Assembly (NCBI GenBank): GCA_018389105.1
Contig: JACATO010001028.1
Span: 124,001 to 188,000, forward strand
Direction of reading: 5' to 3'
Source of the DNA: Nautilus pompilius
Lineage: Eukaryota > Mollusca > Cephalopoda > Nautilida > Nautilidae
Length of the DNA: 64,000 bases
Shown here: in pieces, positions 40,601 to 46,307 of the stretch
Layout: each line of letters starts with the position of its first letter
How positions within the stretch are numbered: position 1 is the first letter of the stretch
Notes under the pieces: model-generated
What the model saw: only the letters and a program-made list of their open reading frames with translations
Databases searched by the model: none
Told to the model about the DNA's origin: nothing
Program-made: the position numbers and the translations under genes

Positions 40601-43600
40601 TTATGCTAATTACCAGCACCCATTCTGACTCAGTCCGAACAGGTAATGGACCCTAAGCTCCATGAAATCCTTGTTACTGTATTCAAAACAACTGACAGGC
40701 ATTTCACGGCCAAGGTAGCAGGTTTGGAAAGGAAAAAGTTTGAAATAGTGAGTTTTGACACCAAAACTGTTTGGAAGATGGTGGATCTGATAAACGTAAA
40801 CCAGAAAGATCCCAGATGATGATGATGATGTGTGGTTTTCTTTCAGCAGCATCAGCATTAATTAAAGGAAAATAAGCAAAACTTTTTAAAGGAAAAAAAA
40901 AAAAAAGGATTGGTTTGATATATTTAGTATATGTAATCTTTCATAATGATTGAACAAGTGTTTCAGAAACACAAATTCTGCTCCTCACCGATTAGTCCGT
41001 AGGAGATGAACTTGCTCACAGATGTGAGAGAGAGCCCTGTTATGGGTCCAGTTGTGTCCTCTGAGCGAATAACATCAAGAAAAGGACTCAGGAAAGCATT
41101 TGGCTCTAGATCCTCCAGATCTTTAAAAAAAAAAAGAAAAAAGAGAGACTTACAGCTAAGACTTCAAGAAAAAACTATTTTCAACACCAAGAACCAAGCC
41201 AGTTTAATCACTGAATAATGAACAGTCAGCAGCACTAGAGACATACCATCTGCAACAGTAAATAGATGTGTTACAGGCAAAGTTTAAAACCCAGCATTCT
41301 AGGAATTCTATAGGATGCCAAATGTCTTTAGGAAAAGTAGTAAAAAACCTATTGTTCCACACACTGCCTAGGTATTTTATAGAATGCCTGGCATGGAATT
41401 GGCAATGTGTTGTACAATCAATATTACTACCCAATGACTGCAAGAAATTGGTGTGAATATCACAAGTTAACAACAAATCTGGTACAGGTGTATGACCGAT
41501 ACAGGTTCAGCATTAGTTTGTGTTTCCATGATAAGATCATACCCCCAAACCCAGTTTCATTCAATATTTGTGGCAGAACAAGTACTTGCCTGTGTAGAAG
41601 TAATGAAACGGTGGTTTTAATCAGAAATAAGCAAAATCGCTGACATTGTATTTGACTGATGAACATTATGAACAATTAGTGAAGGAAGTGGATAAAGCAA
41701 AAAGTGAAAAGAAAAGAAAAGAACTTCCCATGGCCATTGGTGGCTGGTGTTGGTCAAGCAAAATAACAACAAGTTCATACTTCCTGTTAAAGGAAGTTTG
41801 TGCTATCTGCCCCATGGTGAAATCTTTGAGGTACTACAAACAGCACATCTTTCCACTATTAAAATGTTGTGTGTTTATTTAAATGCCATTCAGGTTTGTC
41901 ATATTGTAACAAATAATTACATTTAAATTAACCATGTTATATGAATGAAGAATTATGATTTGTTCAAAACATAAGAGTGCTTTTTAAACATTTTTTTTAA
42001 CTCTTTCTCTATGAAGTCCTGAGTTCTTTAATTTAATTTTTTTTGGTCAACTTCTTAAAATACTGGATTTCAATGTTATGTTTTTTTATAGCTTGGATAA
42101 ATTAAAATGTAAATCTTGTGACACCTGGTCTCAGTCTTCCCCATACTTTATAATACCCACTACCACCATTTGTGACAGTGGATGTGTAATGACAAATAAA
42201 TAACATTATTGGGACTATTTTTTTAAAAATTGTTTCTAAACACTGCATCACTCGACAGGATGTTGTTCTTGCTAGATAAAGCATTTTTCAAAATCTTCCA
42301 CAATGCCAAGAATGGCTTAGGCACTCTATAGAATTCACAGGAATTACTCTATACAGTGCCCGGGTTAAGCACGTATTACAGTATTCATCTGGCCTTCTTC
42401 AGCACATTACCTAAAACAATTCAGTATCCTATAGAATTCCTGAATTCCATACTTTGCCTGTATCAGATGTAAATACTAAATACAAGGTCATAAGATACTG
42501 TCTGCATGCTTTTAACATTTTTTAGGGTGTGGGGAGTTGTTTATAGGCAAACTAATTTTAATGGTAGCATATAAATTCAAATTAACAATTGATTTTCACA
42601 AAATGTAAAATAATTTTTTGCAGAAACAAACAACTGGTGACCACTAGCAAGTAACAGAAACTAGGCAACTTGTTTCTAGAAAGAACAGGAGTATCAAACA
42701 GTTCATAATACTAATATTTTAAAAATACATTCCGAGAAATGGCAAAATGATCTCAGAAAGCTGAGTGGGTGGGACGAGACTGTTTAACTTGGCCAAACCA
42801 ATTATTCAATCATCTGAGAGCACAACACATAAAATCAGCACATACTTACCTGCGATCGCATTCAGAACATCTTTCAGTTGTGAAAAACAGCTTAATAATG
42901 GATCAGCATCAACATCCTGAATAAATACAATCAATCGAATATTTATAAGTAAAAATATATTTTTAAATAATCAGCAGCTTCTTAACAAAAAAAAAAAAAA
43001 ACCATCACCAGAAACCTGACAACAGTATAATCTATTGTAAGTAACCATAAGACAAAGCTCTCACAAAACAGACTTAAAAGGGTCAATACAAATTAAGCTT
43101 AGTCATTACGAGGTAGCAAGAGACCATCATAAAAGATCTCTATCCATCTGCTAACTTTCATTTTTAAACTGGTTTACACTATCACTTTTAAAACCTGTCC
43201 CCAGTAAATTTATTCCAGTTGTTTATAACTTTATTACTACAGAAACATTCCTAATATCAAACCATGGCGAATTAGTGATTACGTCTCCTAATATTGGTAA
43301 CTATACATAAAATAACATCTCTGGAGAAATAGGTTAATTCCAGTCACATTGTAAGTGCATGACTGCAAACAGCAAGGATGGGTGTGGGTGAGAAGTCTGC
43401 CAACAGACAGGAGATTCATGAGAAATAAGAGACTTTGATGGAAGGGGGCATAAATGAGCAATAAGATGTTACAGACTAGAGGAAAATCCCTGAAGTACTG
43501 GATATTGTTGTTGGCTGGTAACAGGATGCTTTCCTAGTTTAAGAGAAGCCATGGGAAAGCTGTTCATGTATATCCAGAAAGTACAAAGCTGACAGAATAA

Positions 43601-46289
43601 ACACCAAGCTGCAAACAACAAAATATAGCAGTCCATCTGTCGTGACATGAGGTGCAAGTTGTGCCAAAGAAATGCGATAACTGAAAGAACTATAACTACT
43701 GCCTGGTACATCACATTCTTAGAGGGTCTTCTCCTGTCCAAAGACTGCAGCATTTCTGTGGAAGACCACACAACACCATTGCAATGCAAAGAGAAAGTAG
43801 AGTTGAGGCATCTCAACTCTGTTATGGCCTGGCCAAATCACCAGAAATAAATCCCATTGATTTTGAGCATGTAGTCAATGATAGCATCATCAAAAAAATC
43901 CAATTTTTATGTTAGTTTATTTAATGATCGTTGAAATTATTTTGTTATATCTGAAATATATATATATATATATATACACACACATAATAATGATAAATGA
44001 AACTATGTATTTGGCAGGAATGATCAACATTGCAGGGAGCAGACATTTTCCACTTCTGTCTTCACTTGCAAAAGCTGTGTTGTGGATACCACGTTCCAAT
44101 GACGACAGTGAACACATCTTCAGAATGGAGGAGAAAATCCAAACATCATGGCCAATGACACACCAGTTGATCTCTTGTCTATCAAAACCAACCTGCCTAG
44201 ACACTACCTCAATAAAGTATTAGATGACAATTCTCAAGAATGCCAAGCCAGCCGCCATGCAGAATAATTGACATCTTTCACCGTCACCTTGTGGTGCTGT
44301 GTATGAATGTAGTGGTAGTAATGGTTATTGTGAAGTCCTTGAGATGCTGCAAGCTGTTGGAAGGTGAGTACAAATGATTTGTGTTAATTCCTTTAAAAAG
44401 TTGATATCAACATAAAATGTTTTGAATTTACAGTTTACATCTTTTTAAATTTTTTTTTCCACACAGAATGGGATTTCTGTCCAATTGTCTAAGAAATGAA
44501 TAAATCCTGTTATCAGGACAAGGAAGCAATTGCATGTATGAGATTTACAAAATGTATGTTAGTCATGGCAGCAGTAACGCACAGTTAAAGCGTATAAAAT
44601 CATTAATATGAAAATAAAGTCATTCAGAATGCAAGCAAAAACATTTATTTAACAACATTTTTCATCCATGCTGTACACTGATTTTTTTTTGGCATTTTTG
44701 TCCTGAGCTTACTAATACCATATCATTAAGGTCTCGTGTAAGCTCGCAGAAATCAGTGATTTCCGCACGCGGCAAGACAGACACAGAAAGTTTACCCAAA
44801 GTGGTCGTCGTAATACCAAACTACACAATTTCTGGTTTTACCCATGCACTTATACATGTTATTACAAGTGTATAAAGGTTACATAAAATAAAGAAAAGCA
44901 GCCAGGTTTGTAGAAGGTAACACATACGGCTAGACAAAGTATTCGAGAGCGATAACTGGCCATCTACCTCAGTATCCATAGTAAATGTTGTTGAAATGTT
45001 GCTGGCTAACCAGTGAAAAAAAAAAAAAAACTGGATGCCTTAGCATAAGTAGAAAAATGAATCATCCAGATATTGGGCATAAAATGATGTCATGCTACTA
45101 TTATACTAATAAAATGTACCAATACAGAGAAAAATATTTGCCACTCCATTCTCCTAAATATATAGTTCATTTTCAAAAAAGAAACAAAAGTCAGTAGTAA
45201 CAAAATACAATTGTTTTGGCACTTTTTTCAGGTCAAGCAGGTGTATAACCAGAATTATGATTGCTAATGAAAGCATCATAGTGAATTATAATGAAGTATT
45301 AAATAAAGATACTGTATCAAAACTTCATTCTAGAACTTATAAATTAAAGACAGAAATGAGAATTCTTTTTAACAGCATAATTATACTGGAAATATGTTCC
45401 ATAAGTTTAAGTAAAGGTGACAATTTGTAATTATGAGTACCTTTTGATGAAACAAAGTCTGACATGACATCCATTTTTTTATTACATATTTTAGGTAATC
45501 CATATACATAGAATACCAGACTGAGAGGTTGAAGATGATCTGCTGGGACTGGGTAGAGTCCTAGCAGCATCCACAGCTTGTTCCCCCTTCTCAAACCATG
45601 CTAACAAATTTAATTTGACATCTAGGCTAACACTCCATCTTTGTCTCTTCTTGGTGCAGGAAGACAGCAACTTTCTCGGTGCTTGAAACTCATTTTATAA
45701 GGGGATATTTGTATATTACAACAAAATTCTCATTTTTGACTCACCCACTACACTTGCTGAGATTCCTGTGTTTACAACTCAGACTACCTACCTACCTATC
45801 AATAGTGTTCATTTGGTAGCATTTGCCCATTTTTTTTAAGTATGTAGTGCATTTTATGTATTATTAAATGTGAAATTTATTTTACTGTATTTATTAATTT
45901 AATATTTGTCAATGCCAAATAGAGGTGATGAAAAGTGAAGAACATCTAAGGAAAAGCATTTTAAGGGAGATAGCTGCTCCTCTTGTTCTTTACCACAACC
46001 ACCTGCAAATCCCCAAAGCTGTTATCTGTACTTGAGAGGACCATTCAATAGCAGATAACTAATATACAATTTTATATAATACTACACTTTATTTAAATTT
46101 AATACTTTGATCAATGTTTAAATAATTAGTATATTAAACTTTATTTTGAGAAACTATTTTCTGTGAATTCATTTAAAGATAGCTTACCTGGTGACTGTGT
46201 GTTGTCCATCTGGTGGTCCTTCTCATTGCTGTAACAACAAGACTTATCTCCCCCTGAATAATATAGATGCCATATTTTGGAGGAGCCAT
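4734..46289 (-). CDS. GBF1: GBF1 orthologue, Golgi Arf1 guanine-nucleotide exchange factor (whole gene, 38 coding exons)
   Basis: Large Sec7-domain exchange factor that loads GTP on Arf1 at the cis-Golgi and ERGIC, driving COPI coat recruitment. Splicing by eye gives 38 coding exons with GT-AG borders and matching phases, summing to 5691 nt (1896 aa; human 1859). Order of blocks: DCB (about residues 1-215), acidic and Ala-rich linker (about 214-420), HUS (about 421-592, NYDCD box at 572-576), divergent linker (593-750), Sec7 (about 751-930, catalytic Glu843 in LPGEAP, conserved DQHNHN at 885-890), HDS1-3 (about 950-1715) and a Pro/Ser/Thr-rich tail. The start is ATG at 46289-46287 (AGAAATGG context), giving [14 protein letters not shown], which aligns with human MVDKNIYIIQGE plus two residues. 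Plant/yeast GNOM/Gea and BIG/ARFGEF are relatives, but the tail and HDS blocks match GBF1. Identity is near certain; the last exon is tentative. Confidence 0.96.
5736..5799. repeat. AAT trinucleotide microsatellite
   Basis: About 64 bp of imperfect AAT units in the last intron of GBF1. Confidence 0.95.
6550..6745 (+). repeat. tRNA-derived SINE copy c (head degraded)
   Basis: Plus strand: AATTCAGTTCCCAGTTGGGG (B-box-like) followed by ATTTAAAACTGGAAGAG and AGTAAGGTTTTCCCTGCC, matching the body of the other copies. The head is partly lost. Confidence 0.55.
8418..8635 (-). CDS. GBF1: GBF1 exon 37 (residues 1813-1885, Pro-rich tail)
   Basis: 218 nt, phase 1 in and 0 out, donor CAG|GTACGA. Ser/Pro-rich, ending [20 protein letters not shown], which resembles human MTLPIILNPALIEATSPVPL, so the extreme C-terminus is close. 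Confidence 0.88.
8766..8897 (-). CDS. GBF1: GBF1 exon 36 (residues 1769-1813, C-terminal tail)
   Basis: 132 nt, phase 1 in and out, donor GTAACC. Unconserved acidic/Thr-rich tail segment. Support is frame continuity between exons 35 and 37; symmetric phases make skipping possible. Confidence 0.8.
9130..9709 (-). pseudogene. Unidentified coding-like relic 1 in GBF1 intron
   Basis: Minus strand, an ATG at 9709 opens 60 codons ([20 protein letters not shown] onward). The same frame then continues through isolated stops with coding-like composition, including [21 protein letters not shown] recognise no family. A decayed mobile-element ORF is the likeliest explanation; it is not part of GBF1. Confidence 0.35.
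9799..9964 (-). CDS. GBF1: GBF1 exon 35 (residues 1714-1769)
   Basis: 166 nt, phase 0 in and 1 out, donor GTAAGT. It encodes [20 protein letters not shown] and [15 protein letters not shown], matching human [15 protein letters not shown]. Confidence 0.97.
10040..10930 (-). pseudogene. Unidentified coding-like relic 2 in GBF1 intron
   Basis: Minus strand, about 0.9 kb of coding-like sequence with stops and shifts. The best part is a 100-codon ORF from ATG at 10756 (segments [20 protein letters not shown] and [14 protein letters not shown]). Less AT-rich than its surroundings and without introns, as expected for a retrocopy or transposon ORF. I do not recognise the family. Confidence 0.4.
11383..11496 (-). 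CDS. GBF1: GBF1 exon 34 (residues 1676-1713, HDS3)
   Basis: 114 nt, phase 0, donor GTGAGT. It encodes [20 protein letters not shown] then [18 protein letters not shown], matching human. Confidence 0.97.
12280..12381 (-). CDS. GBF1: GBF1 exon 33 (residues 1642-1675, HDS3)
   Basis: 102 nt, phase 0, donor GTAATC. It encodes [20 protein letters not shown] then [14 protein letters not shown]. Confidence 0.96.
12745..12875 (-). CDS. GBF1: GBF1 exon 32 (residues 1598-1641, HDS3)
   Basis: 131 nt, phase 1 in and 0 out. It encodes [20 protein letters not shown] then LVHDLQTL and WEACFNK, nearly identical to human. Confidence 0.97.
13630..13780 (-). CDS. GBF1: GBF1 exon 31 (residues 1548-1598, HDS3)
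   Basis: 151 nt, phase 0 in and 1 out, unusual donor GTCAGC. It encodes [20 protein letters not shown] and [11 protein letters not shown], matching human. Confidence 0.95.
13918..14111 (-). CDS. GBF1: GBF1 exon 30 (residues 1483-1547)
   Basis: 194 nt, phase 1 in and 0 out. Lys/Arg-rich then Asp-rich disordered segment ([20 protein letters not shown]) ending AGLHSLSIQ, the counterpart of human SYHTVSLQVSQ. Confidence 0.93.
14315..14537 (-). CDS. GBF1: GBF1 exon 29 (residues 1409-1483)
   Basis: 223 nt, phase 0 in and 1 out, donor GTATGC. It encodes [20 protein letters not shown] and [19 protein letters not shown] then FVEASINGG, matching human. Confidence 0.95.
14745..14940 (-). repeat. tRNA-derived SINE copy d
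   Basis: Minus strand: GGTGGCCCATTGGTTATG head, GTTTGATGCCCGGTTGGG B-box-like segment, and the body CTCCATATTTAAAATTC then AGGAAGGGCTTCTATGG. It lies in the intron between GBF1 exons 28 and 29. Confidence 0.55.
15552..15709 (-). CDS. GBF1: GBF1 exon 28 (residues 1356-1408)
   Basis: 158 nt, phase 1 in and 0 out. It encodes [20 protein letters not shown] then YTSDSELYD and GGWVM. The AQSDSELPS and RGYTSDSE motifs are those of human GBF1 in its phosphorylatable linker. Confidence 0.95.
15883..16120 (-). CDS. GBF1: GBF1 exon 27 (residues 1277-1356, HDS2)
   Basis: 238 nt, phase 0 in and 1 out. It encodes [20 protein letters not shown] then [19 protein letters not shown], matching human. Confidence 0.96.
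16749..16902 (-). CDS. GBF1: GBF1 exon 26 (residues 1225-1276, HDS2)
   Basis: 154 nt, phase 2 in and 0 out. It encodes [19 protein letters not shown] and [20 protein letters not shown], highly conserved. Confidence 0.97.
17299..17414 (-). CDS. GBF1: GBF1 exon 25 (residues 1187-1225, HDS2)
   Basis: 116 nt, phase 0 in and 2 out, donor GTGAGA. It encodes [20 protein letters not shown], matching human DEEDAAFCLEMLLRIVLEN. Confidence 0.95.
18233..18422 (-). CDS. GBF1: GBF1 exon 24 (residues 1123-1186)
   Basis: 190 nt, phase 2 in and 0 out, donor GTGTGT. It encodes [20 protein letters not shown] and [17 protein letters not shown] then [10 protein letters not shown], matching human SKFLQLESLQELMK. 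Confidence 0.94.
18700..18912 (-). repeat. tRNA-derived SINE copy e (best preserved)
   Basis: Minus strand: GGGCAGCCAGTGGCTCAGTA then GTTAGA (A box, about 18883-18903) and GTGGGTTTGATTCCTGG (B box, about 18841-18856). The body contains CTGGCATGGTTTCTTC, GTGGGTTTCATTTAGG and TTGGTAGGGATTTC. The A/B spacing is tRNA-like but the fold is not intact. It lies in the intron between GBF1 exons 23 and 24. Confidence 0.75.
19066..19133 (-). CDS. GBF1: GBF1 exon 23 (residues 1101-1123)
   Basis: 68 nt, phase 0 in and 2 out. It encodes [18 protein letters not shown], equal to human VEDFVDPNGKISLQREET. Confidence 0.95.
20119..20295 (-). CDS. GBF1: GBF1 exon 22 (residues 1042-1100, HDS1)
   Basis: 177 nt, phase 0, acceptor TTTCAG, donor GTAGGC (weak). 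It encodes [20 protein letters not shown] then [15 protein letters not shown]. The frame stays open 67 codons into the intron, to a stop at 19915, but exon 23 resumes with VEDF exactly where homology requires, so the splice is real. Confidence 0.95.
20755..20854 (-). CDS. GBF1: GBF1 exon 21 (residues 1008-1041, HDS1)
   Basis: 100 nt, phase 2 in and 0 out. It encodes [20 protein letters not shown] then SLCKFTTL, matching human. Confidence 0.97.
21312..21484 (-). CDS. GBF1: GBF1 exon 20 (residues 951-1008, HDS1)
   Basis: 173 nt, phase 0 in and 2 out, donor GTAGGT. It encodes [20 protein letters not shown] then [12 protein letters not shown]1 of GBF1 is involved in lipid and membrane binding. 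Confidence 0.97.
21573..21978. mobile_element. pogo/Tigger-type MITE copy 1
   Basis: Shares ordered blocks with the copy at 37728-38112: TTATCCAACCAGCCTCCACC, TTTAAACTTTTTACAAAG, CATGAGGAGCCAAAAAAA and TAATCTGGTTTTCCGTTGGG. The termini CAACAGAAATTTGCTTATCC and TTATAATTGGCTACTG are degraded inverted repeats flanked by TA on the left. Confidence 0.6.
22678..22830 (-). other. Unexplained 50-codon ORF next to GBF1 exon 19
   Basis: ATG at 22830 to TGA at 22678, minus strand, reading [20 protein letters not shown] then [19 protein letters not shown]. Codon use and composition look coding. Immediately upstream a second frame is open from exon 19 through its donor for 59 codons (to 22844), Asp/Glu-rich. 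I recognise neither. It could be a decayed transposon ORF or pseudogene; it is not found in other GBF1 proteins known to me. Confidence 0.35.
23018..23081 (-). CDS. GBF1: GBF1 exon 19 (residues 929-950)
   Basis: 64 nt, phase 2 in and 0 out, donor GTGAGT. It encodes [20 protein letters not shown], matching human [20 protein letters not shown] at the Sec7-HDS1 junction. Confidence 0.97.
23590..23925 (+). mobile_element. Non-LTR retrotransposon (LINE) 3' fragment 1
   Basis: Plus strand encodes with interruptions [30 protein letters not shown] and [20 protein letters not shown], the typical end of CR1/L2/RTE-like reverse-transcriptase ORFs (YR-RL-GDLIEVFK, then R-W-LP). Truncated at the 5' side. 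Confidence 0.75.
24157..24239 (-). CDS. GBF1: GBF1 exon 18 (residues 902-929, Sec7 end)
   Basis: 83 nt, phase 0 in and 2 out. It encodes [20 protein letters not shown] then EEVYNAI, the last Sec7 helices. Confidence 0.97.
24364..24489 (-). CDS. GBF1: GBF1 exon 17 (residues 860-901, Sec7 core)
   Basis: 126 nt, phase 0. It encodes [20 protein letters not shown] then KQNTPMTVE, the Arf-binding groove of Sec7. Met881 corresponds to human Met832. The donor GTGCGT is weak but the next exon continues the motif exactly. Confidence 0.98.
24935..25058 (-). CDS. GBF1: GBF1 exon 16 (residues 818-859, Sec7 catalytic loop)
   Basis: 124 nt, phase 2 in and 0 out. It encodes [20 protein letters not shown]. 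Glu843 in LPGEAP is the glutamic finger (human Glu794) that displaces the nucleotide phosphates from Arf. Ala844 corresponds to human Ala795, one of the residues governing brefeldin A sensitivity. Confidence 0.98.
25699..25901 (-). CDS. GBF1: GBF1 exon 15 (residues 751-818, Sec7 start)
   Basis: 203 nt, phase 0 in and 2 out, acceptor TTGCAG, donor GTACGT. It encodes [20 protein letters not shown] and [20 protein letters not shown], the N-terminal half of the Sec7 domain. Confidence 0.97.
25925..26165 (+). mobile_element. Non-LTR retrotransposon (LINE) 3' fragment 2
   Basis: Plus strand encodes [16 protein letters not shown] and [10 protein letters not shown] with stops, aligning with fragment 1 ([17 protein letters not shown]). 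More decayed. It abuts GBF1 exon 15 within about 25 bp. Confidence 0.6.
26166..27797. other. GBF1 intron 14 remainder, no recognised feature
   Basis: A moderately GC-richer island (about 26500-27130) lies in AT-rich intron, with a 12-bp palindrome CCCTAATTAGGG near 26849. No exon, RNA gene or identifiable transposon was found. Confidence 0.4.
27798..28096 (-). CDS. GBF1: GBF1 exon 14 (residues 651-750, divergent HUS-Sec7 linker)
   Basis: 299 nt fully open, phase 1 in and 0 out, acceptor TTCCAG, donor CAG|GTAAAT. Frame and splice sites fit exactly, but the content is unlike the low-complexity human linker: it has a Cys/aromatic hydrophobic stretch ([18 protein letters not shown]) before [11 protein letters not shown], which may equal human ELIEIKNKKKLL just before Sec7. 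Residues VYKSQLYQ then precede TGTEQF and are extra relative to human. It could be a genuine lineage-specific segment; a missed micro-exon is the alternative. Confidence 0.72.
28754..28928 (-). CDS. GBF1: GBF1 exon 13 (residues 593-651)
   Basis: 175 nt, phase 0 in and 1 out. It encodes [20 protein letters not shown] then [10 protein letters not shown], nearly identical to human, then a Ser/Thr-rich tail beginning the HUS-Sec7 linker. Confidence 0.95.
28929..30383. other. GBF1 intron 12, nothing recognised
   Basis: AT-rich, with homopolymers (T run near 30345-30365). No exon or transposon signature that I can support. Confidence 0.4.
30384..30578 (-). CDS. GBF1: GBF1 exon 12 (residues 528-592, HUS box)
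   Basis: 195 nt, phase 0, donor GTAAGT. It encodes [19 protein letters not shown] and [20 protein letters not shown]. The NYDCD motif (572-576) is the HUS box that contacts the DCB domain in large Arf GEFs. Confidence 0.97.
30698..30796 (-). CDS. GBF1: GBF1 exon 11 (residues 495-527)
   Basis: 99 nt, phase 0. It encodes [20 protein letters not shown] and [13 protein letters not shown]. Two acceptors nine bases apart are possible: TTAAG before 30796 or TTGCAG before 30787. The first keeps Leu-Leu-Gln, aligning with human QLLSIERL. Confidence 0.92.
31055..31095. repeat. CA then AGAC microsatellite
   Basis: CA repeat running into GACA tetranucleotide units. Confidence 0.9.
31205..31995 (-). mobile_element. 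Possible retroelement pol relic
   Basis: Minus-strand frames include [17 protein letters not shown], which resembles the VLVKKKDGTLRFCVDYR block of gypsy-type reverse transcriptases, followed by disrupted frames. A Tc1-like origin is the alternative. Classification is weak. Confidence 0.3.
32280..32770 (+). mobile_element. Tc1-like transposase relic 1
   Basis: Plus strand across frameshifts encodes [16 protein letters not shown], then YLERI, then [16 protein letters not shown] (about 32615-32670). These match the second Asp (QDNARPH) and the SPDLNPIEHVWDML signature of Tc1/mariner DDE transposases. Broken by stops; inactive. Confidence 0.7.
32854..33074 (-). CDS. GBF1: GBF1 exon 10 (residues 421-494, start of HUS)
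   Basis: 221 nt, phase 1 in and 0 out. It encodes [39 protein letters not shown] and [13 protein letters not shown], strongly conserved HUS-domain helices. Confidence 0.97.
33600..33774 (-). CDS. GBF1: GBF1 exon 9 (residues 363-421)
   Basis: 175 nt, phase 0 in and 1 out, donor GTAAAA. It ends with [19 protein letters not shown], the counterpart of human VHDMDYVNPRGVRFTQSSQ, leading into HUS. Confidence 0.93.
34563..34602. repeat. GA dinucleotide microsatellite
   Basis: Perfect GA repeat of about 20 units in a GBF1 intron. Confidence 0.95.
34946..35119 (-). CDS. GBF1: GBF1 exon 8 (residues 305-362, Ala/Glu-rich linker)
   Basis: 174 nt, phase 0 in and out, acceptor TTCCAG, donor GTAAAT. It encodes an Ala/Glu/Ser-rich disordered linker with no direct homology that I can see. 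It is supported by frame continuity and splice sites; it could be alternatively included because it is symmetric (58 codons). Confidence 0.75.
35820..35848 (-). other. G-quadruplex-type motif in GBF1 pre-mRNA
   Basis: The plus strand is a C-run separated by single A bases. On the GBF1 transcript strand it reads GGTGGGGTGGGGTGGGTGGG followed by more G, four or more G-tracts with one-base loops. Intronic, between exons 7 and 8. Confidence 0.6.
36660..36932 (-). CDS. GBF1: GBF1 exon 7 (residues 214-304)
   Basis: 273 nt, phase 0 in and out, acceptor CTGTAG, donor GTAAAA. It starts [11 protein letters not shown] and is followed by a Lys-rich patch ([14 protein letters not shown]) equivalent to the basic stretch of human GBF1. 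The rest is a low-conservation Ser/Ala/Glu-rich linker between DCB and HUS. Only the first 30 residues are recognisable. Confidence 0.9.
37379..37488 (-). CDS. GBF1: GBF1 exon 6 (residues 177-213)
   Basis: 110 nt, phase 1 in and 0 out. It encodes [19 protein letters not shown] and [11 protein letters not shown], matching the human DCB end. Confidence 0.95.
37728..38112. mobile_element. pogo/Tigger-type MITE copy 2
   Basis: 385 bp flanked by TA on both sides. Left end CAGTAGAAACTCACTTAA and right end (reverse complement) CAGTAGAAACTTGCTTAA form a terminal inverted repeat. TA duplication and the CAGT..AAAC end suggest the pogo/Tigger branch of Tc1/mariner. No transposase ORF. Confidence 0.75.
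38500..39350 (+). mobile_element. Tc1-like transposase relic 2
   Basis: The recognisable core is [20 protein letters not shown] at about 39110-39170, matching RFVFQQDNDPKHTS of Tc1-like DDE domains including the second catalytic Asp. The frame is otherwise broken. The borders are estimates; no inverted repeats were identified. Confidence 0.65.
39771..39879 (-). CDS. GBF1: GBF1 exon 5 (residues 141-177)
   Basis: 109 nt, phase 0 in and 1 out. It encodes [20 protein letters not shown] and [16 protein letters not shown], the end of the DCB core. Confidence 0.95.
39940..40135 (+). repeat. tRNA-derived SINE copy f
   Basis: Plus strand: CTGAGTTCAAACCCTGG (B-box-like, about 39975-39991), GGGTTTCCTTCCACACT and TATCTAGTAGGGAGTTTTTC, the family 3' body. 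It starts about 60 bp upstream of the GBF1 exon 5 acceptor. Confidence 0.6.
40435..40553 (-). CDS. GBF1: GBF1 exon 4 (residues 101-140)
   Basis: 119 nt, phase 1 in and 0 out, donor GTAAGT. It encodes [20 protein letters not shown] followed by VLMKILH, the dimerisation (DCB) block of GBF1. Confidence 0.95.
40989..41120 (-). CDS. GBF1: GBF1 exon 3 (residues 57-101)
   Basis: 132 nt, phase 1 in and out, donor GTGAGG. It encodes the DCB block [20 protein letters not shown], almost identical to human GBF1. Confidence 0.95.
41269..42465. mobile_element. 1.2-kb DNA transposon with long inverted repeats, Ginger-like
   Basis: Terminal TGTTACAGGCAAAG and, reverse complemented at the other end, TGATACAGGCAAAG. 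Similarity extends about 160 bp inward on each side (shared AGGAATTCTATAGGAT, and GCC..GGCATTG near the inner border). Flanked by a 4-bp direct repeat GATG at 41265-41268 and 42466-42469. The plus strand inside encodes [20 protein letters not shown] and, in another frame, [15 protein letters not shown], which resembles the zinc-binding upstream part of gypsy-type integrases as in Ginger transposons and KRBA2. The catalytic core is missing. It lies between GBF1 exons 2 and 3. Confidence 0.7.
42850..42916 (-). CDS. GBF1: GBF1 exon 2 (residues 35-57)
   Basis: 67 nt, phase 0 in and phase 1 out, acceptor TTCAG, donor GTAAGT. It encodes [20 protein letters not shown], equivalent to human ERDPLLHSFGHLKEVLNS in the DCB domain. 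Confidence 0.93.
43550..43905 (+). mobile_element. Tc1/mariner transposase relic 3
   Basis: Plus strand across a frameshift encodes [11 protein letters not shown] then [13 protein letters not shown] (about 43805-43872), the WPARSPDLNPIEHVW signature. Upstream frames are eroded. Confidence 0.6.
43985..44230 (+). mobile_element. hAT-like transposase C-terminal relic
   Basis: The open frame encodes [20 protein letters not shown] then [17 protein letters not shown], resembling the hAT dimerisation region (LPHSNADSERIFSMVKKI...TLNALLSCK). It lies directly next to Tc1 relic 3 and a TA/CA microsatellite (43955-43985). Confidence 0.5.
44231..46187. other. GBF1 intron 1 remainder, nothing recognised
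   Basis: AT-rich noncoding DNA with homopolymers. No exon or transposon signature that I can support. Confidence 0.4.
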
Positions 46290-46307
46290 TTCTATTAACT
46301 GTAGATC
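46188..46307 (-). CDS. GBF1: GBF1 exon 1 (first coding; residues 1-34)
   Basis: Acceptor TTTTAG before 46307, 18 nt of leader, then ATG at 46289. Coding part is 46188-46289, 34 codons, ending in phase 0 at CAG|GTAAGC. It encodes the start of the DCB domain: [17 protein letters not shown] matches the first conserved GBF1 block. Confidence 0.9.
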
